Origin: Saitoella complicata NRRL Y-17804
Lineage: Eukaryota > Ascomycota > Saitoellomycetes > Saitoellales > Saitoellaceae
Direction: 5' to 3'
Assembly: GCF_001661265.1 (NCBI RefSeq)
Contig: NW_017566992.1
Span: forward strand, 186,001 to 250,000
DNA: 64,000 bases
Of this stretch, positions 1 through 9,942 are shown piece by piece. The translations under genes and the position numbers were made by a program. The notes beneath the pieces were generated by a model. That model did no database searches. It saw only the letters and a list, made by a program, of their open reading frames with translations, and was not told the DNA's origin. Position 1 is the stretch's first letter. Each line of letters starts with the position of its first letter.

Positions 1-138
1 GAGTTGGCAGAGAAGGAGGCGAAGAGGAGGGAACTGGAGGCTAAGCCGGTTCACCCGTCTTGGGCTGCCAAACAGGCGCTTAAGGAGAAAGAGAAGACAA
101 TTGTACCTTTCCAGGGTAAGAAGATTACTTTCGATTAG
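1..138 (+). CDS. BUD22: BUD22/SRFBP1-like protein, 3' end only
   Basis: The first 138 bases form an open frame ending in TAG, so this is the C-terminal 45 residues of a gene that begins outside the window. The peptide is Lys/Glu-rich and ends in HPSWAAKQ, then FQGKKITFD. That HPSW plus GKKITFD tail is the typical end of the Bud22/SRFBP1 family. These are nucleolar small-subunit processome factors needed for 18S rRNA maturation in yeast. The call rests on this short tail alone, so another basic nucleolar protein is possible. The gene converges on the polymerase gene, with only 16 bases between the two stop codons. Confidence 0.65.
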   Translation, partial: ELAEKEAKRRELEAKPVHPSWAAKQALKEKEKTIVPFQGKKITFD

Positions 139-154
139 ACTATAACTAGGGTAT

Positions 155-2482
155 TTATGGTATTCTTTCGTGTGATGGCCGGAATGGCACGCCTAATGCA
201 TCAAAGATCTGCTCCTCCGTTTCGCTGACAACCAGCTCGCCATCTCGAAACAGTCCATGCTGATTTAACCGCATTCCCCTTTTCTTGGCCAGCAATCTCA
301 TCGATCGGTTGAAGATGTCATTACCCGTAAAATACAGCAGTGCAGCGCCAAGTTCTTGCCACGGAACGAGCAGTATATCCAGCCTCCTGTGCTTTGCGTC
401 GGGATCTGTTCGCTTCGCAATACCCATCCACTTGCTTCCATCCGTGTTGTGCGCCACGGCGAGATCGTGAGTGATGACTTTGCGGATCCTCAGTCTTTTC
501 GTGAGTTTCGTAAGAACACCGCGAAGCTCGGTGATCTGAACATTGGGTTTCGTGATGATAATATCGACATCTCCACATTTCTCTGCTCCTCGACGGAACG
601 ACCCCATGGTATGCAGCTCCAGTCCTGGATCGATTGCCCGAGCTTCGTCAATGACAAGACGTGAAATTGCAGCTGCTTCCCACCGGGGCATCTTCTCGTT
701 CAGCTCGTCGTAGTGCTTGATCCCAACCTTCTGGTCGTACGTAGGCTTACCCCTATCAAGGACATCTTGTAACGTCTTGATGCCGGCTTGCACCCATTTC
801 TGAGCCTGTACCGGGCCAACGCCATAGATACCTGTGAGAAGCCTTTTGGCATTGTCATCTGGGTTGTCTGTTGACTCAAGCCTTTGAAGTCTTCCGGTGG
901 CCACAATTTCTTCGATCTTCTCCGCAATCCTCGTACCAACACCCGGTAATTTCGACGCTTGCTCAGCTGTTGCAATGAAAGTCTTCCCTTTCTTCAAAGA
1001 GGTGATGGCTTTTCTGTACCCTATGGCACGCCAGTTATCCTCGGTGTCCTCGTAATACTTCTGCATTTTCGTAAGGATGTCGATCGTTTCGTTGTTACGA
1101 TTATCGTCGTTCTCGCCGGTGTTCGCGTGCATACACTGAAAGGTCTCTTGCCATTTCGGCGTCGCGGGTATCCTTGACACGTCGCCAACTCCTTCCTCGT
1201 CCTCTTCGTCCTTCGAACTTTTCCTAGATAAACTTGGTCGGCGACTTGAGCCATCGTCTTCCAAATCGAGCGCAGCGGGGAGCTGAATTGCCTCTGCAAT
1301 GGCAGCATCAAGTGCATCGAGAGGCTTCGTTTCTCCAGCTTGTGCATCCACGGCCGTCGCCTCCATACCTTCGCGCGGAGGGTAATTCAGTGAGCCTGCT
1401 TGTGGCTTTCTAGGTGTAGGAAACTCCTCAGAACTGATGCTCGTAGTATGTTGAGACGACTCAATCTGCTTGCGCTGCCTTGGAGGCTTAAGCTGTAGTG
1501 ACTTGTCGGATTCAGGCTGCGAATGCGTTGATACCGGCGTTTCTGTAAGTAGGCCTTCAATGACGTATTGGGCTTCGTCGCATCGTACAATCCTACCCAT
1601 CATAATGCAATTAGGCGTCCAGGTAGACTTCACGACATTCACGCCAAAAGGCACATGCTCCATGCCCAACACTTTAAGGACTACGCTGCCCGGTAGCTGA
1701 GCATCCACCACGATATGCGTCACAGCTTCAGACCATTCATTGGCAATCTCTGCCCCAAACTGTTCCGCCTTATCCATCCTGGCTTTACGTGACCCACTGC
1801 GAGCATTCGGAATGAAGTACAATGTCAATCCTGAGAAAAGTTGCGGATAAGGCGAAGCTGAAGTCTTGGTTTGGTGTGCCTGCAAGGGCGTTGTTCTTTC
1901 AGGCAGAGATTTCGCCTTCTTGAGCGCCGCTGGGGTCCGCAGGGCTCTCTTCATTGCGTCCTCTTTCGTCATAAACCGTGGTGACTGCGAACTCTCAGAA
2001 GGACCAACTTGCGAAGACGGTGCAGTGCGATTCCCAGCACCTGCTCTCGCCGGTATGTGTGTCGTCAGTGTCGACTGTATGTTCATTGATGCCTCAGGAG
2101 CCCCATTAGCAGCATTCACCCCTAGAACTGGTGTCAAGTGGTTGGAAACTGCAGCCTGCTCCTTCAAGTCAGGAATGACTCTCGTCGATAAGGTTGTTGT
2201 AGCTGCCATATCTTCCACATCTGCATTTGATACAACCGTTCCAGGCACAGTAACGGCGTTCAGAGGGCCCTCGTTCAAGCGAGACTTCTTCTGCTGGATT
2301 CCGTCTTCTGTACCGCTACATATCCGCTTTACCGCGGTAGAAGGACTTATCTCCTCCCGAAAGGCTAGAGCCGGGACATAATCATCATCCTTCCCATTGA
2401 AGACATCGTCATGGAAGGCAAAGAACGAAGCCTTGTCATCTGAATTGGTGAATGAGAATGTATTTCTTTTCCATGGATCCAT
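155..2482 (-). CDS. POL4: DNA polymerase X family (POL4 / Pol lambda type)
   Basis: A single exon encodes 775 aa. A BRCT domain lies at about residues 215-300 and a helix-hairpin-helix (LPGVGTRIAEKIEEI) at about 505-520. A second hairpin, GIYGVGPVQAQKW, follows. The palm carries the catalytic Asp pair in CGDVDIII and the third Asp in RRLDILLVP, and the YFTG sugar-selection motif is intact. The family fills gaps during nonhomologous end joining and base excision repair. The frame stays open upstream to 2695, but the extra 71 residues look non-coding, so I start at ATG 2482 (MDPWKRNTFSF). The Ser/Pro-rich region between the BRCT and the catalytic core is much longer than in human Pol lambda. 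The fold assignment is certain; the choice between POL4 and lambda naming is convention. Confidence 0.93.
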   Translation of the reverse strand: MDPWKRNTFSFTNSDDKASFFAFHDDVFNGKDDDYVPALAFREEISPSTAVKRICSGTEDGIQQKKSRLNEGPLNAVTVPGTVVSNADVEDMAATTTLSTRVIPDLKEQAAVSNHLTPVLGVNAANGAPEASMNIQSTLTTHIPARAGAGNRTAPSSQVGPSESSQSPRFMTKEDAMKRALRTPAALKKAKSLPERTTPLQAHQTKTSASPYPQLFSGLTLYFIPNARSGSRKARMDKAEQFGAEIANEWSEAVTHIVVDAQLPGSVVLKVLGMEHVPFGVNVVKSTWTPNCIMMGRIVRCDEAQYVIEGLLTETPVSTHSQPESDKSLQLKPPRQRKQIESSQHTTSISSEEFPTPRKPQAGSLNYPPREGMEATAVDAQAGETKPLDALDAAIAEAIQLPAALDLEDDGSSRRPSLSRKSSKDEEDEEGVGDVSRIPATPKWQETFQCMHANTGENDDNRNNETIDILTKMQKYYEDTEDNWRAIGYRKAITSLKKGKTFIATAEQASKLPGVGTRIAEKIEEIVATGRLQRLESTDNPDDNAKRLLTGIYGVGPVQAQKWVQAGIKTLQDVLDRGKPTYDQKVGIKHYDELNEKMPRWEAAAISRLVIDEARAIDPGLELHTMGSFRRGAEKCGDVDIIITKPNVQITELRGVLTKLTKRLRIRKVITHDLAVAHNTDGSKWMGIAKRTDPDAKHRRLDILLVPWQELGAALLYFTGNDIFNRSMRLLAKKRGMRLNQHGLFRDGELVVSETEEQIFDALGVPFRPSHERIP

Positions 2483-2930
2483 TGTTGAGCATTGCGAAGA
2501 GTTGTTCAGAGGTGTTAGGTTCTCAGAAGTTCGTACGTCCTGGATATGATGCACGGTAACGAAGACTGTGCTGAATTGCCGAATTCGGGAAGCTATGCCA
2601 GCACAGTAACACCGCGGAAGAAAAGTGAGGGACAGAGATGTGATGTAGATGATGTATTCCTCCCAGCTCCCGATATTTTGAGTATCATGAACCATCCCAT
2701 CTTACACAAAATATTGCCCGCCAACTTAAAGTAACATAAAGCAACAAAGATATGATCAGGAAACCCAGAAAGCCAGCCTCTCCTCTAACCCATACGAAGA
2801 AGAAGAACGTTAACACATAAGTGGGACCAGCAACTCCCTGCCCAACGCCTGCAATGAACGCATGTCATCTAACGCATTTCCAGCAAATACGACCATCGTG
2901 CGACCACCTTAACTGCCTCTCCAACTCATT
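2483..2930. other. Intergenic: POL4 upstream region and ALT1 3' region
   Basis: About 450 bases contain no convincing gene. The minus-strand polymerase frame stays open across 2483-2695, but the peptide has no family resemblance. The remainder is probably the promoter of the polymerase gene and the 3' untranslated region of the aminotransferase. I see no repeat or RNA gene. Confidence 0.5.
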
Positions 2931-4592
2931 TTAGTCCTTATACTTCCTCATGAAGTCCTCGTGGAACTTGACGATACGCTCAGCGTACTCAGTTCCAGGA
3001 GCCAAAAACGTCGTTCTCAAATGGATCGTACCCTCCTTCTGACCAAATCCACTACCGGGGACCATACACACACCCGTCGCATCCAACAATTGCAAACAAT
3101 AGAACGCATCGGGGGTCTTTCCAGCCTCCGCGGCAGCATCAAGCGCCTTCTGCGGAAGGGTCAAGCGGGGGAAGAGGTACATGGCACCCTGAGCGTCCTG
3201 GCAGTCGACGCCCTCCATCCTCTTGAACGCGGAAAGAAGCGCCTGTGAACGCTCCTTGAGACTGTTGTAGATGTGGCTGTATTCCTTATTGTAGAGGGGA
3301 TAACTCTCATCGCCCTGCTTTGGTGGATTTACCATCAAATCAACGAGGATTTGTCCGGATACAGGTGGGCAGAGAGTAATGGATACCGACTTGTAGATGA
3401 TATCGCGCACATCTTTGTCGAAACCTGTCAACTCGAAGTACCCACCTCTTCGTCCACACTCTCCAATCATTCCCTTCGACGTGGAGTGGAAAGAAACCAT
3501 ATCGAGGCCCTCCATCGACGGGTCCTCCGCGCACATATCGCGGTACACCTTCTTGAACGACACGAACGGACGGTCAGAAACGAACGTATTCGTCTGATAC
3601 ACCTCATCGGCCAACAAAACCAAACCCTCCTCCTTACAGAACCTTAGAACGTCCCTCATGTCCTCAACAGCCAAGCAGTTTCCTGTAGGGTTACCGGGGT
3701 TGATGACGACCAGCGAACGCACATCGGTACCCTGCGCCTCGGCCTTCTCCAAACCATCACGCATGTCGTTCATCGAGACTGACCACGCTTTCTCCTCGTC
3801 CAGGTAATATGGCACCGCACGACCGTTCAGCATCGCCAACGTCGCAGTGTAGAGAGGGTATTGAGGAATAGGGATTAAACATCCGGTGCTTGGATTTGCA
3901 ATGAGGATGTGGAGGATGGTGTGCACACCCTGAGACGCACCAGCAGTAAGGTATATATCCGCAGGGTCCGCGGGGTGACCATCACGCTCCTCAAGGAACT
4001 TGGCGACGTTCTTCCTGATACCCATCACACCCTGCGACGCACTGTACGCACCCACTGATCCGATCTCCTTCAGAAGTACTTGCGCCCTTTCGATTGCATC
4101 ACTAGGGAATAGCTTCTTCGTGACTGGCAAGTTCTCCTCGCTGAGAAGATCAGGACATTCGGTCAACGCGATAACCTGGCGGAAAAAGGTCAAAGGCTTC
4201 TGATCCAGCTGCTGCGGATTGCCGATATTTGCGTTGATTACATGGTCGAATGGCAGCTTCTCACCGGCCTCGAGGCGATCGCGAAGGTCTTCCGCCTTGA
4301 TAGCAAGCTCACCACGTACAGCGTACTCCGCTGCACGTACATGAGGATTAACCATATCCGCGTTCAACCTTGACTTGTTGTGCATGGTAGTTGTGAAGGT
4401 ACGACCTAAGCAAAACTCGTAAGCCAACGGATCAGTCACCAATATGGATCGATGCAACATACTCGTAGTACTGGATCTTGGAGCGTTTGAAGCAACTGAC
4501 GACGCACACGATGAGGCCCTTGATGAAGCCGCACTAGCAGTGCGGGAAGCGGCGTGAAATAGCAGTCTTCCTCGAGTACAGGTGCAGCTCAT
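2931..4592 (-). CDS. ALT1: Alanine aminotransferase (mitochondrial)
   Basis: A single exon encodes 553 aa. It is a PLP-dependent fold-type I transaminase that interconverts alanine plus 2-oxoglutarate and pyruvate plus glutamate. Diagnostic ALT stretches include VINANIGNPQQLDQKP near the start of the core and NPGNPTGNCL in the middle. The cofactor lysine lies in SFHSTSKGMIGECGRRGGY. The N-terminus from ATG 4592 is rich in Ser, Ala and Arg with few acids, as expected of a mitochondrial presequence. Downstream in-frame Met codons (MLHRS, MHNKSRLN) could give a cytosolic form. The open frame runs to 4658, but that extension lacks presequence character. A TATATC element lies just upstream of the start on the minus strand. 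Confidence 0.95.
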   Translation of the reverse strand: MSCTCTRGRLLFHAASRTASAASSRASSCASSVASNAPRSSTTSMLHRSILVTDPLAYEFCLGRTFTTTMHNKSRLNADMVNPHVRAAEYAVRGELAIKAEDLRDRLEAGEKLPFDHVINANIGNPQQLDQKPLTFFRQVIALTECPDLLSEENLPVTKKLFPSDAIERAQVLLKEIGSVGAYSASQGVMGIRKNVAKFLEERDGHPADPADIYLTAGASQGVHTILHILIANPSTGCLIPIPQYPLYTATLAMLNGRAVPYYLDEEKAWSVSMNDMRDGLEKAEAQGTDVRSLVVINPGNPTGNCLAVEDMRDVLRFCKEEGLVLLADEVYQTNTFVSDRPFVSFKKVYRDMCAEDPSMEGLDMVSFHSTSKGMIGECGRRGGYFELTGFDKDVRDIIYKSVSITLCPPVSGQILVDLMVNPPKQGDESYPLYNKEYSHIYNSLKERSQALLSAFKRMEGVDCQDAQGAMYLFPRLTLPQKALDAAAEAGKTPDAFYCLQLLDATGVCMVPGSGFGQKEGTIHLRTTFLAPGTEYAERIVKFHEDFMRKYKD

Positions 4593-5275
4593 GGTTATGG
4601 ATTGTGTGATAAGGGCTGTTTGAAAGATATAAAGATCGACTCCGGGATGATGACTCAAGAAACGCTGACGCCGCTGCTTGATAACAGAGATATGGAATGT
4701 CGTTTATTGAAGCTGGAGGTCCTTGATCCGTATGACTCTGTTGCTGATCGCCTGGCTGATATAGAGGAGGGGGTAGATCTGTCGGCGTCTCTGGCCGAGA
4801 CTCGGAGGGGCCGATATATCAACGTGCAGTCTCCACCTGAGGTCGCGGGTTTCCGGGCACAAAAGTCGGTTGTCTGCGGAAGAGAAACTGTTTCTATAGA
4901 AAACTTTACTTGACAAACCAATGTAATAGAAAATCCTACTCACCCCAGCTGCTGCAGTCGCCGTCGAGGTCTCGTTGCAATTGGTGCCTGGGCCGGGGCG
5001 AGTACGGTAGGTATGCTACAGTATGCCAGTCTCGACGCCGTCCATGAGATCCACTTGAAAGATTTTACGTCTCCTCCTTGCGATTCTTCGCCTGGTGTTG
5101 GATCTCTGGTGTGGCGATATCAAAGACGGTATTCTATTTGTAGGTCCTGGACTCTAGGCGTGGTATCATCGACTTGTTAATTTATAACGATCCGGTATCT
5201 CTTGACTGTCATTATCTTCGTTCACCCTCTGATTGTACATCCCGTGTAACCACACAATCCTTGTCACACAATCGT
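4593..5275. other. Intergenic, no convincing gene
   Basis: These 683 bases hold the ALT1 promoter and the 3' region of the peptidase gene. Open frames of 79-103 codons overlap on both strands at about 4600-4940 but are Ser/Arg-rich, mutually overlapping and unlike known proteins. I treat them as noise. Confidence 0.5.
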
Positions 5276-5944
5276 TTAAGCCGACGAAGCCTCCTCGCCT
5301 TTCATAATGACCCACGTCATGGCATCCTTCACGCAAGCCGACAATTTCTCATGCGTCCACTCAAGCTCCCCACCAGGGCTTGGAACATGAATGAACAAAA
5401 CTTTCGTCTTCTTTCCAGTAGCTGCTTTCAGGGAGTGAAAATATGTCCATTCACACAAATACAACCCAGCGTCGTTACTGACTTGCACTTTGCCTTCCCA
5501 ACCCTTTCCCTCCAAATGGGCTACAAGTGCAGGAACGTCGATAGCAGTTGCGTACTCCTGTTCTCCCTCGCCCTTCGGAACGGCGAACCCTCCGGGCGTG
5601 ACCAGCCCATCGGTATCAGGCAACTCATACCCCGAACGTCGTGCACGGGTCTCAATGGACACTTTGGGGCGCGCGGCAGATGCACCGCAGTGGAAGATGT
5701 AGTCCCATTCTTGCTCTTCGTACACCTTCTCAACCATTGCCTTGAGTCCCGGATAAGAGACGTGGTTATCCCTGCTCTTCGTCAGTGGAGCGTCCGGCCC
5801 ATCGGGCAAGGCGATGGTATCAGGAAGGAAGCGGATCAGCTCTGATGACGGATTCGTTTCGATCTTGACATTAACTTTCTTGACGCTGAATGGACCAAAT
5901 CCGGTGATGAGAATGCTGAGTGTGCGATCGTTAATAGGAGCCAT
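5276..5944 (-). CDS. Pyroglutamyl-peptidase I (peptidase C15)
   Basis: A single exon encodes 222 aa, the usual length of the family. The enzyme removes N-terminal pyroglutamate from peptides and acts in the cytosol. The N-terminal ILITGFGPF motif is typical of C15. The catalytic triad is visible as a Glu in SIETRARRSGY (about residue 98), a Cys in SNDAGLYLCEWTYF (Cys164) and a His in VLFIHVPSPGG (His186). Translation could begin 20 codons earlier (6004), but the family motif sits directly after MAPINDRTLS, so ATG 5944 is preferred. Confidence 0.92.
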   Translation of the reverse strand: MAPINDRTLSILITGFGPFSVKKVNVKIETNPSSELIRFLPDTIALPDGPDAPLTKSRDNHVSYPGLKAMVEKVYEEQEWDYIFHCGASAARPKVSIETRARRSGYELPDTDGLVTPGGFAVPKGEGEQEYATAIDVPALVAHLEGKGWEGKVQVSNDAGLYLCEWTYFHSLKAATGKKTKVLFIHVPSPGGELEWTHEKLSACVKDAMTWVIMKGEEASSA

Positions 5945-6332
5945 TTCTGCAATGACGTACGACGAGATCAGAGGACGAAGACCTGGAACTGGAGAAGGTA
6001 TCACGGGCTATAAATGGTCAATCACTGGGTTATCTGGTACTGACTTTAAGCTCGGCAGAGGGTGGGCAATTAAGGCGGGGCACCTCCATACGTCTTGTAC
6101 GTCCTGGCGATCTGGGGTTCCGAGAGAGCCGAGGGCAGCGAGAACTGAGCAGGTCGTGGCAAACTGCAGCTGACCGGGCCACAAGCATTTCGGTCGCTAC
6201 AAATACGAAGAACAGCTTTCAGATTTCAACATTTTGCATTGATACTTGCAGACAACTACTACAAATATTCTGCAACTGCCGTCAAAGCCAAGCATTAAAA
6301 CGATTCCAAGCATAAGCTACTGCATTTTCATA
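5945..6332. other. Intergenic, no gene seen
   Basis: These 388 bases lie between the peptidase start and the dioxygenase stop. I checked them for a missing cytochrome P450 half of the neighbouring dioxygenase and found no P450-like frame, in particular no FxxGxxxCxG heme loop. Nothing else is recognisable. Confidence 0.5.
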
Positions 6333-9132
6333 TTAAGCCGTACGAATCCCGTCAATCCCAACAGCACCCCTCAATACACCGTTGGACCCCGGTCCTGTAG
6401 CCTCACTCATGAGGGGCCGGTTCTGGTGATCTACCATGCGCTTAGGTTTCCTGATCTCCTGAGGCTTTTCGCCCTTCCTCAAAAGCGAGATGTACTTTTG
6501 AATTTCCTCCGGCGTCGAAAACATGTAATGTGTATGGATGTCGTCCAAAGGGAACGAAAGCCCGAGGTCTTTCAAGCGCGCATTGTCCAGATGGCGGTTG
6601 AAGAGTTTGATACCCAATATGTTACCAAAGTGCTTTTTAAGGTCTGGCGTCGTCTCCGCGACACCCCAGTTGGTGAGGTTGTACGGATTTGCATCCATAG
6701 TGAGGAAGCGGTCTCCGCGCACCAGGGCGATTGCATCAGACAGAATAGCAAAGGTAGCCGTGTAACCTGTGCAGAGGCCCGCGGCAGGGCCGGCCGGCTT
6801 TGCCTCCTCAGCAACGATGCCAGGGTACAGTTCCACATTATCAACCTTCTTGTAAAGTTCCTTCAGCTCGTTTGCCAACTTCGGATTCATTTCATTAAAG
6901 TCCTTGAAAGGACGCAAGCCAAGGAATTTCCTGTATTCGTTTAGCGTACAGACACCTATTTTGCGTCCATGTTCGATGCCCAAGATCTATGCCGACATGT
7001 TAGTGATGCCAGAGCCGGCTTCGAATTGCACATACTTCGATAGGCTCGAAAATCGCGGGAATTTGCGTGCCCCCAAAGGCACCGGCAGGCATCTTCCTTG
7101 AGGCTTTGAGCTTTTCAGCAAGAATCTCATCTGGATATTTACCACTGTCTGTCCGTTCCATGTTCGGTAACGCACCGTTCTGATTGTCGAAGTAGTCACG
7201 TACACGGGGATCTTCGAGTTCACGATTCCTGTGCCGGCTGTGCATTGCCTTTGAGAACTCATCGGGAGTTGGAACGCCAGGCTTATTTTTCATGAGAGCA
7301 TGAATAGCAACTTCGGCCCATGCTGCATCGTCCTAAGAAGTAGCATGTTAATTATTGCGTGATGGAAGTCTCTACACACCGTACCTGGGAGATAGCGGAA
7401 TGCCACCTTGTTTGCAGTCTTGTCAGTAATATATAGAGGTAGGCCGGCTGTGTACATACCTGTAGATGAAGTTGAACTGCGAAAATGTTAGTTATGCTCA
7501 ATACAAGGGAGTTGACTTCATACCTCAATGGAACATTGGTTACCCGTAGCTTGAGGGATGTCTTTTGGCATCATCGAGAAATCTTTGGGGATGGGAACGG
7601 TCCAGATCGAGTCTTCCCTATAGAGTGCGAGAATCGTCCTAACGTAGTCCCTCACGATGGCCTGCACAAAAGTCATGACGTTGATGTTCCTCGCGACTTG
7701 GAACAAATCTTCGTCGTATTTTTCCCACTCAGCAATAGTGTTAGGCTTCGAGGCAAACCGCGTATCGTCTGTGGCGTTCAGGACGAGCTGTTCGGCAATC
7801 CAATTATGATTGCGGGCCCACAAAAGAGCATAAGAAACAAGACCAGGAGGTTGGACAATCAAGCGTCGATCGGCGAAGACATCCGGGTACAGTTTCCCAT
7901 GGAAAGCATTGTGACCCATGATCCAGTTCTGTATGGGTACTCTTTCAGGTGTACTCATATGCTTATTCCTGTTCTTCTTATCAAGGACCCAGTCTTGCAT
8001 CCACTTGGGCATTTCTTCGTTTTTCAAGTAACTGACCTTGGCTTCGTCGGTCTCTTTCTTGGTATTCTTGCTCAAATCAGGCTCTTCTTTCATGATTTTT
8101 TCCACCCATTCGTTCCAGCGAACAGATTGCTGCATGTGGGCAGTCCATCCTACGACGCCTGGGGTTAGTGGTTGTTATGTGTACCCTCAGATGTAACATA
8201 CCATACAACCAGCTCATATCGGCGTAGCTTGTCGTCTTGTTGATAGATTGATCGGAATTCTTAGAGTTGAAGAGATCATGGGTGATCAAAGTTGCGTTGT
8301 AGAAAAAGTTGGCCGAAATGCCGCTCGGGTGCTTTGTGAAATCTCTCCTCTTCAGAATCTTGTCAAACACATCCTTTGCGTCAGGCAACTTCCCCGAACC
8401 ATCAAACAACTCAGTCTGGGGGGCTTCCTTGGCGTCGTGGACTGGTGAGGTGACATCACGAATGAGTCTTCCGTGAGCTTTTCCAATGTCCGCAAGACTG
8501 AGATTGTTATGGCTCCCATCAGCTTTGCGATATTGACCACCCAGCGCGTAGTGAGCCCAGTTTCCGATAGGATGAGGAAGAGCGTTCCATAAATTGCTAA
8601 CAATCGCGTACTCCAAAAGAGGACGAAATGTCGAGTTTCTGGGTGCCGGCGGAAGTCTGCAGCACCACACGAGCAAGTCTTCTTGACGAAGCTTGCGGTC
8701 ATCGACGTATTTGAAGACATTTTCCCAACCGTACTCAATCAAGGACATCAGATGCAAAGCCGTATCCCATGGAGTCAGTTTTCCCATCTTCACGTCCGCA
8801 GCAAGGCCATCAATGACTTTGAGCACCCAGTATGCAGAGCTGAACACAGCCGGAGCGAAGTCGATCCACAAAGCGAGAAAGTCCAAGAAACCATCCAAGA
8901 GGGTTGCCACGACTCCGTGATCACCGCTCATTGGCGCCGACCTATCCAATTTGAAACTCTCGCTGAAGTCGAAGTTTCCGCAGCCGAGGACGGGCGAAAG
9001 CGACAGGGCCAAGAAGAAGGGGTATGCTACGAAGAAGATGAAAGGGTAAAGGATGAGGAAGCGCGCGTTGAAAGTCACAAATCTGTAGATGTAGGAGCCA
9101 TCGTTCATGGCCCAAGTGATGAGGGAAGCCAT
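6333..9132 (-). CDS. Ppo/linoleate diol synthase-like fatty-acid dioxygenase lacking the P450 domain
   Basis: Six exons (9132-8202, 8158-7524, 7476-7460, 7406-7385, 7332-7036, 6986-6333) encode 851 aa. It is a heme peroxidase-fold dioxygenase of the animal peroxidase/COX superfamily, closest to fungal Ppo/linoleate diol synthases that make oxylipins. Landmarks are a distal His in LITHDLF (His285), TSYADMSWLYG, and the catalytic Tyr527 and proximal His530 in FNFIYRWHSAIS. LNEYRKFLGL, VELYPGIVAEEAKP and the RFLTMDANPYNLTNWG segment follow. Fungal enzymes usually continue into a P450 domain of several hundred residues. Here the protein ends about 50 residues after the dioxygenase core. A strongly hydrophobic stretch at residues 23-48 could be a membrane anchor, and about 80 extra residues follow SWLYG. 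The introns are 43-53 nt. The product regiochemistry cannot be read from sequence. Confidence 0.9.
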
Positions 9133-9942
9133 CGTGAATGTTTCGTCGTTGAGCTTGTGACTGACAACTCCGAAGCTTGTAGTCCAGCTGTGTCAGGAAT
9201 TTCGCTCACTTATAAATGACCTTTCACATGAGCCAAGTGTATAACCCTCCACGCATCTCCCTGATCATGAGAACAACATCCGAGCCTCGGTCCGCGCGTG
9301 ACAGGCCTCGAGAAATTGTAATGCTCATATTCCTGGGCCGTGATTCGTGGTCGGATGAACCTCTTAATGTGCCACGTACACGGCATGTGGAGACCCTTAA
9401 TACACGGACGGCCCGTAACGAAGGTTAAACGTTGACCTCGGGCTAAGACCATCTCAGGTTGGGATCAGGAATGCCGATCCGCAAACGTACACGTTGAAGC
9501 CTGCCAAGAACAGCACATGCAAAAGTCGTCAGTTTTCGACGTGTATTGAGGCCTTCAGACACATCCTTCTTACTGCGTTGGAGAGGGCCGAGGCTCGGAG
9601 TGCCATTGCTTCACCCGCTGTTTGAGACATACCGGGCGCCAACCGAGGCAGGTGGAGGAACTCACATCCGACCGGTAGGAATGTTGCCCAGATGTCGAAG
9701 TCTTCCAAGGTTATGAATGGCTACAATGACCTCTTGACTCTGGTTAACCATGGCCAAAGGCTCCAAATGTTATCGTCAATATCGTTTGTGGAGTTACGGT
9801 CAACCCTAGCCCGCCCTGAAACCCCGGGGTGCAACCAGCAACCCCGCATTATCACTCGTTCAGTGCCCATGGAAAACAGCTGTAAAAGCATCATGAATCG
9901 ATATAATCCTACATCAAGCTATAAAGCCCTTTTGTAGTAAGT
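9133..9942. other. Intergenic, upstream of the dioxygenase
   Basis: These 810 bases lie between the dioxygenase start and the stop of the zinc-finger gene. Only short unconvincing frames (70-81 codons) are present, and no RNA gene or repeat was recognised. The region presumably holds the dioxygenase promoter and the 3' region of the transcription factor. Confidence 0.45.

Noticed and set aside
4602-4943. Small frames on both strands upstream of ALT1
   Set aside because: Low-complexity Ser/Arg content, mutual overlap and promoter position.
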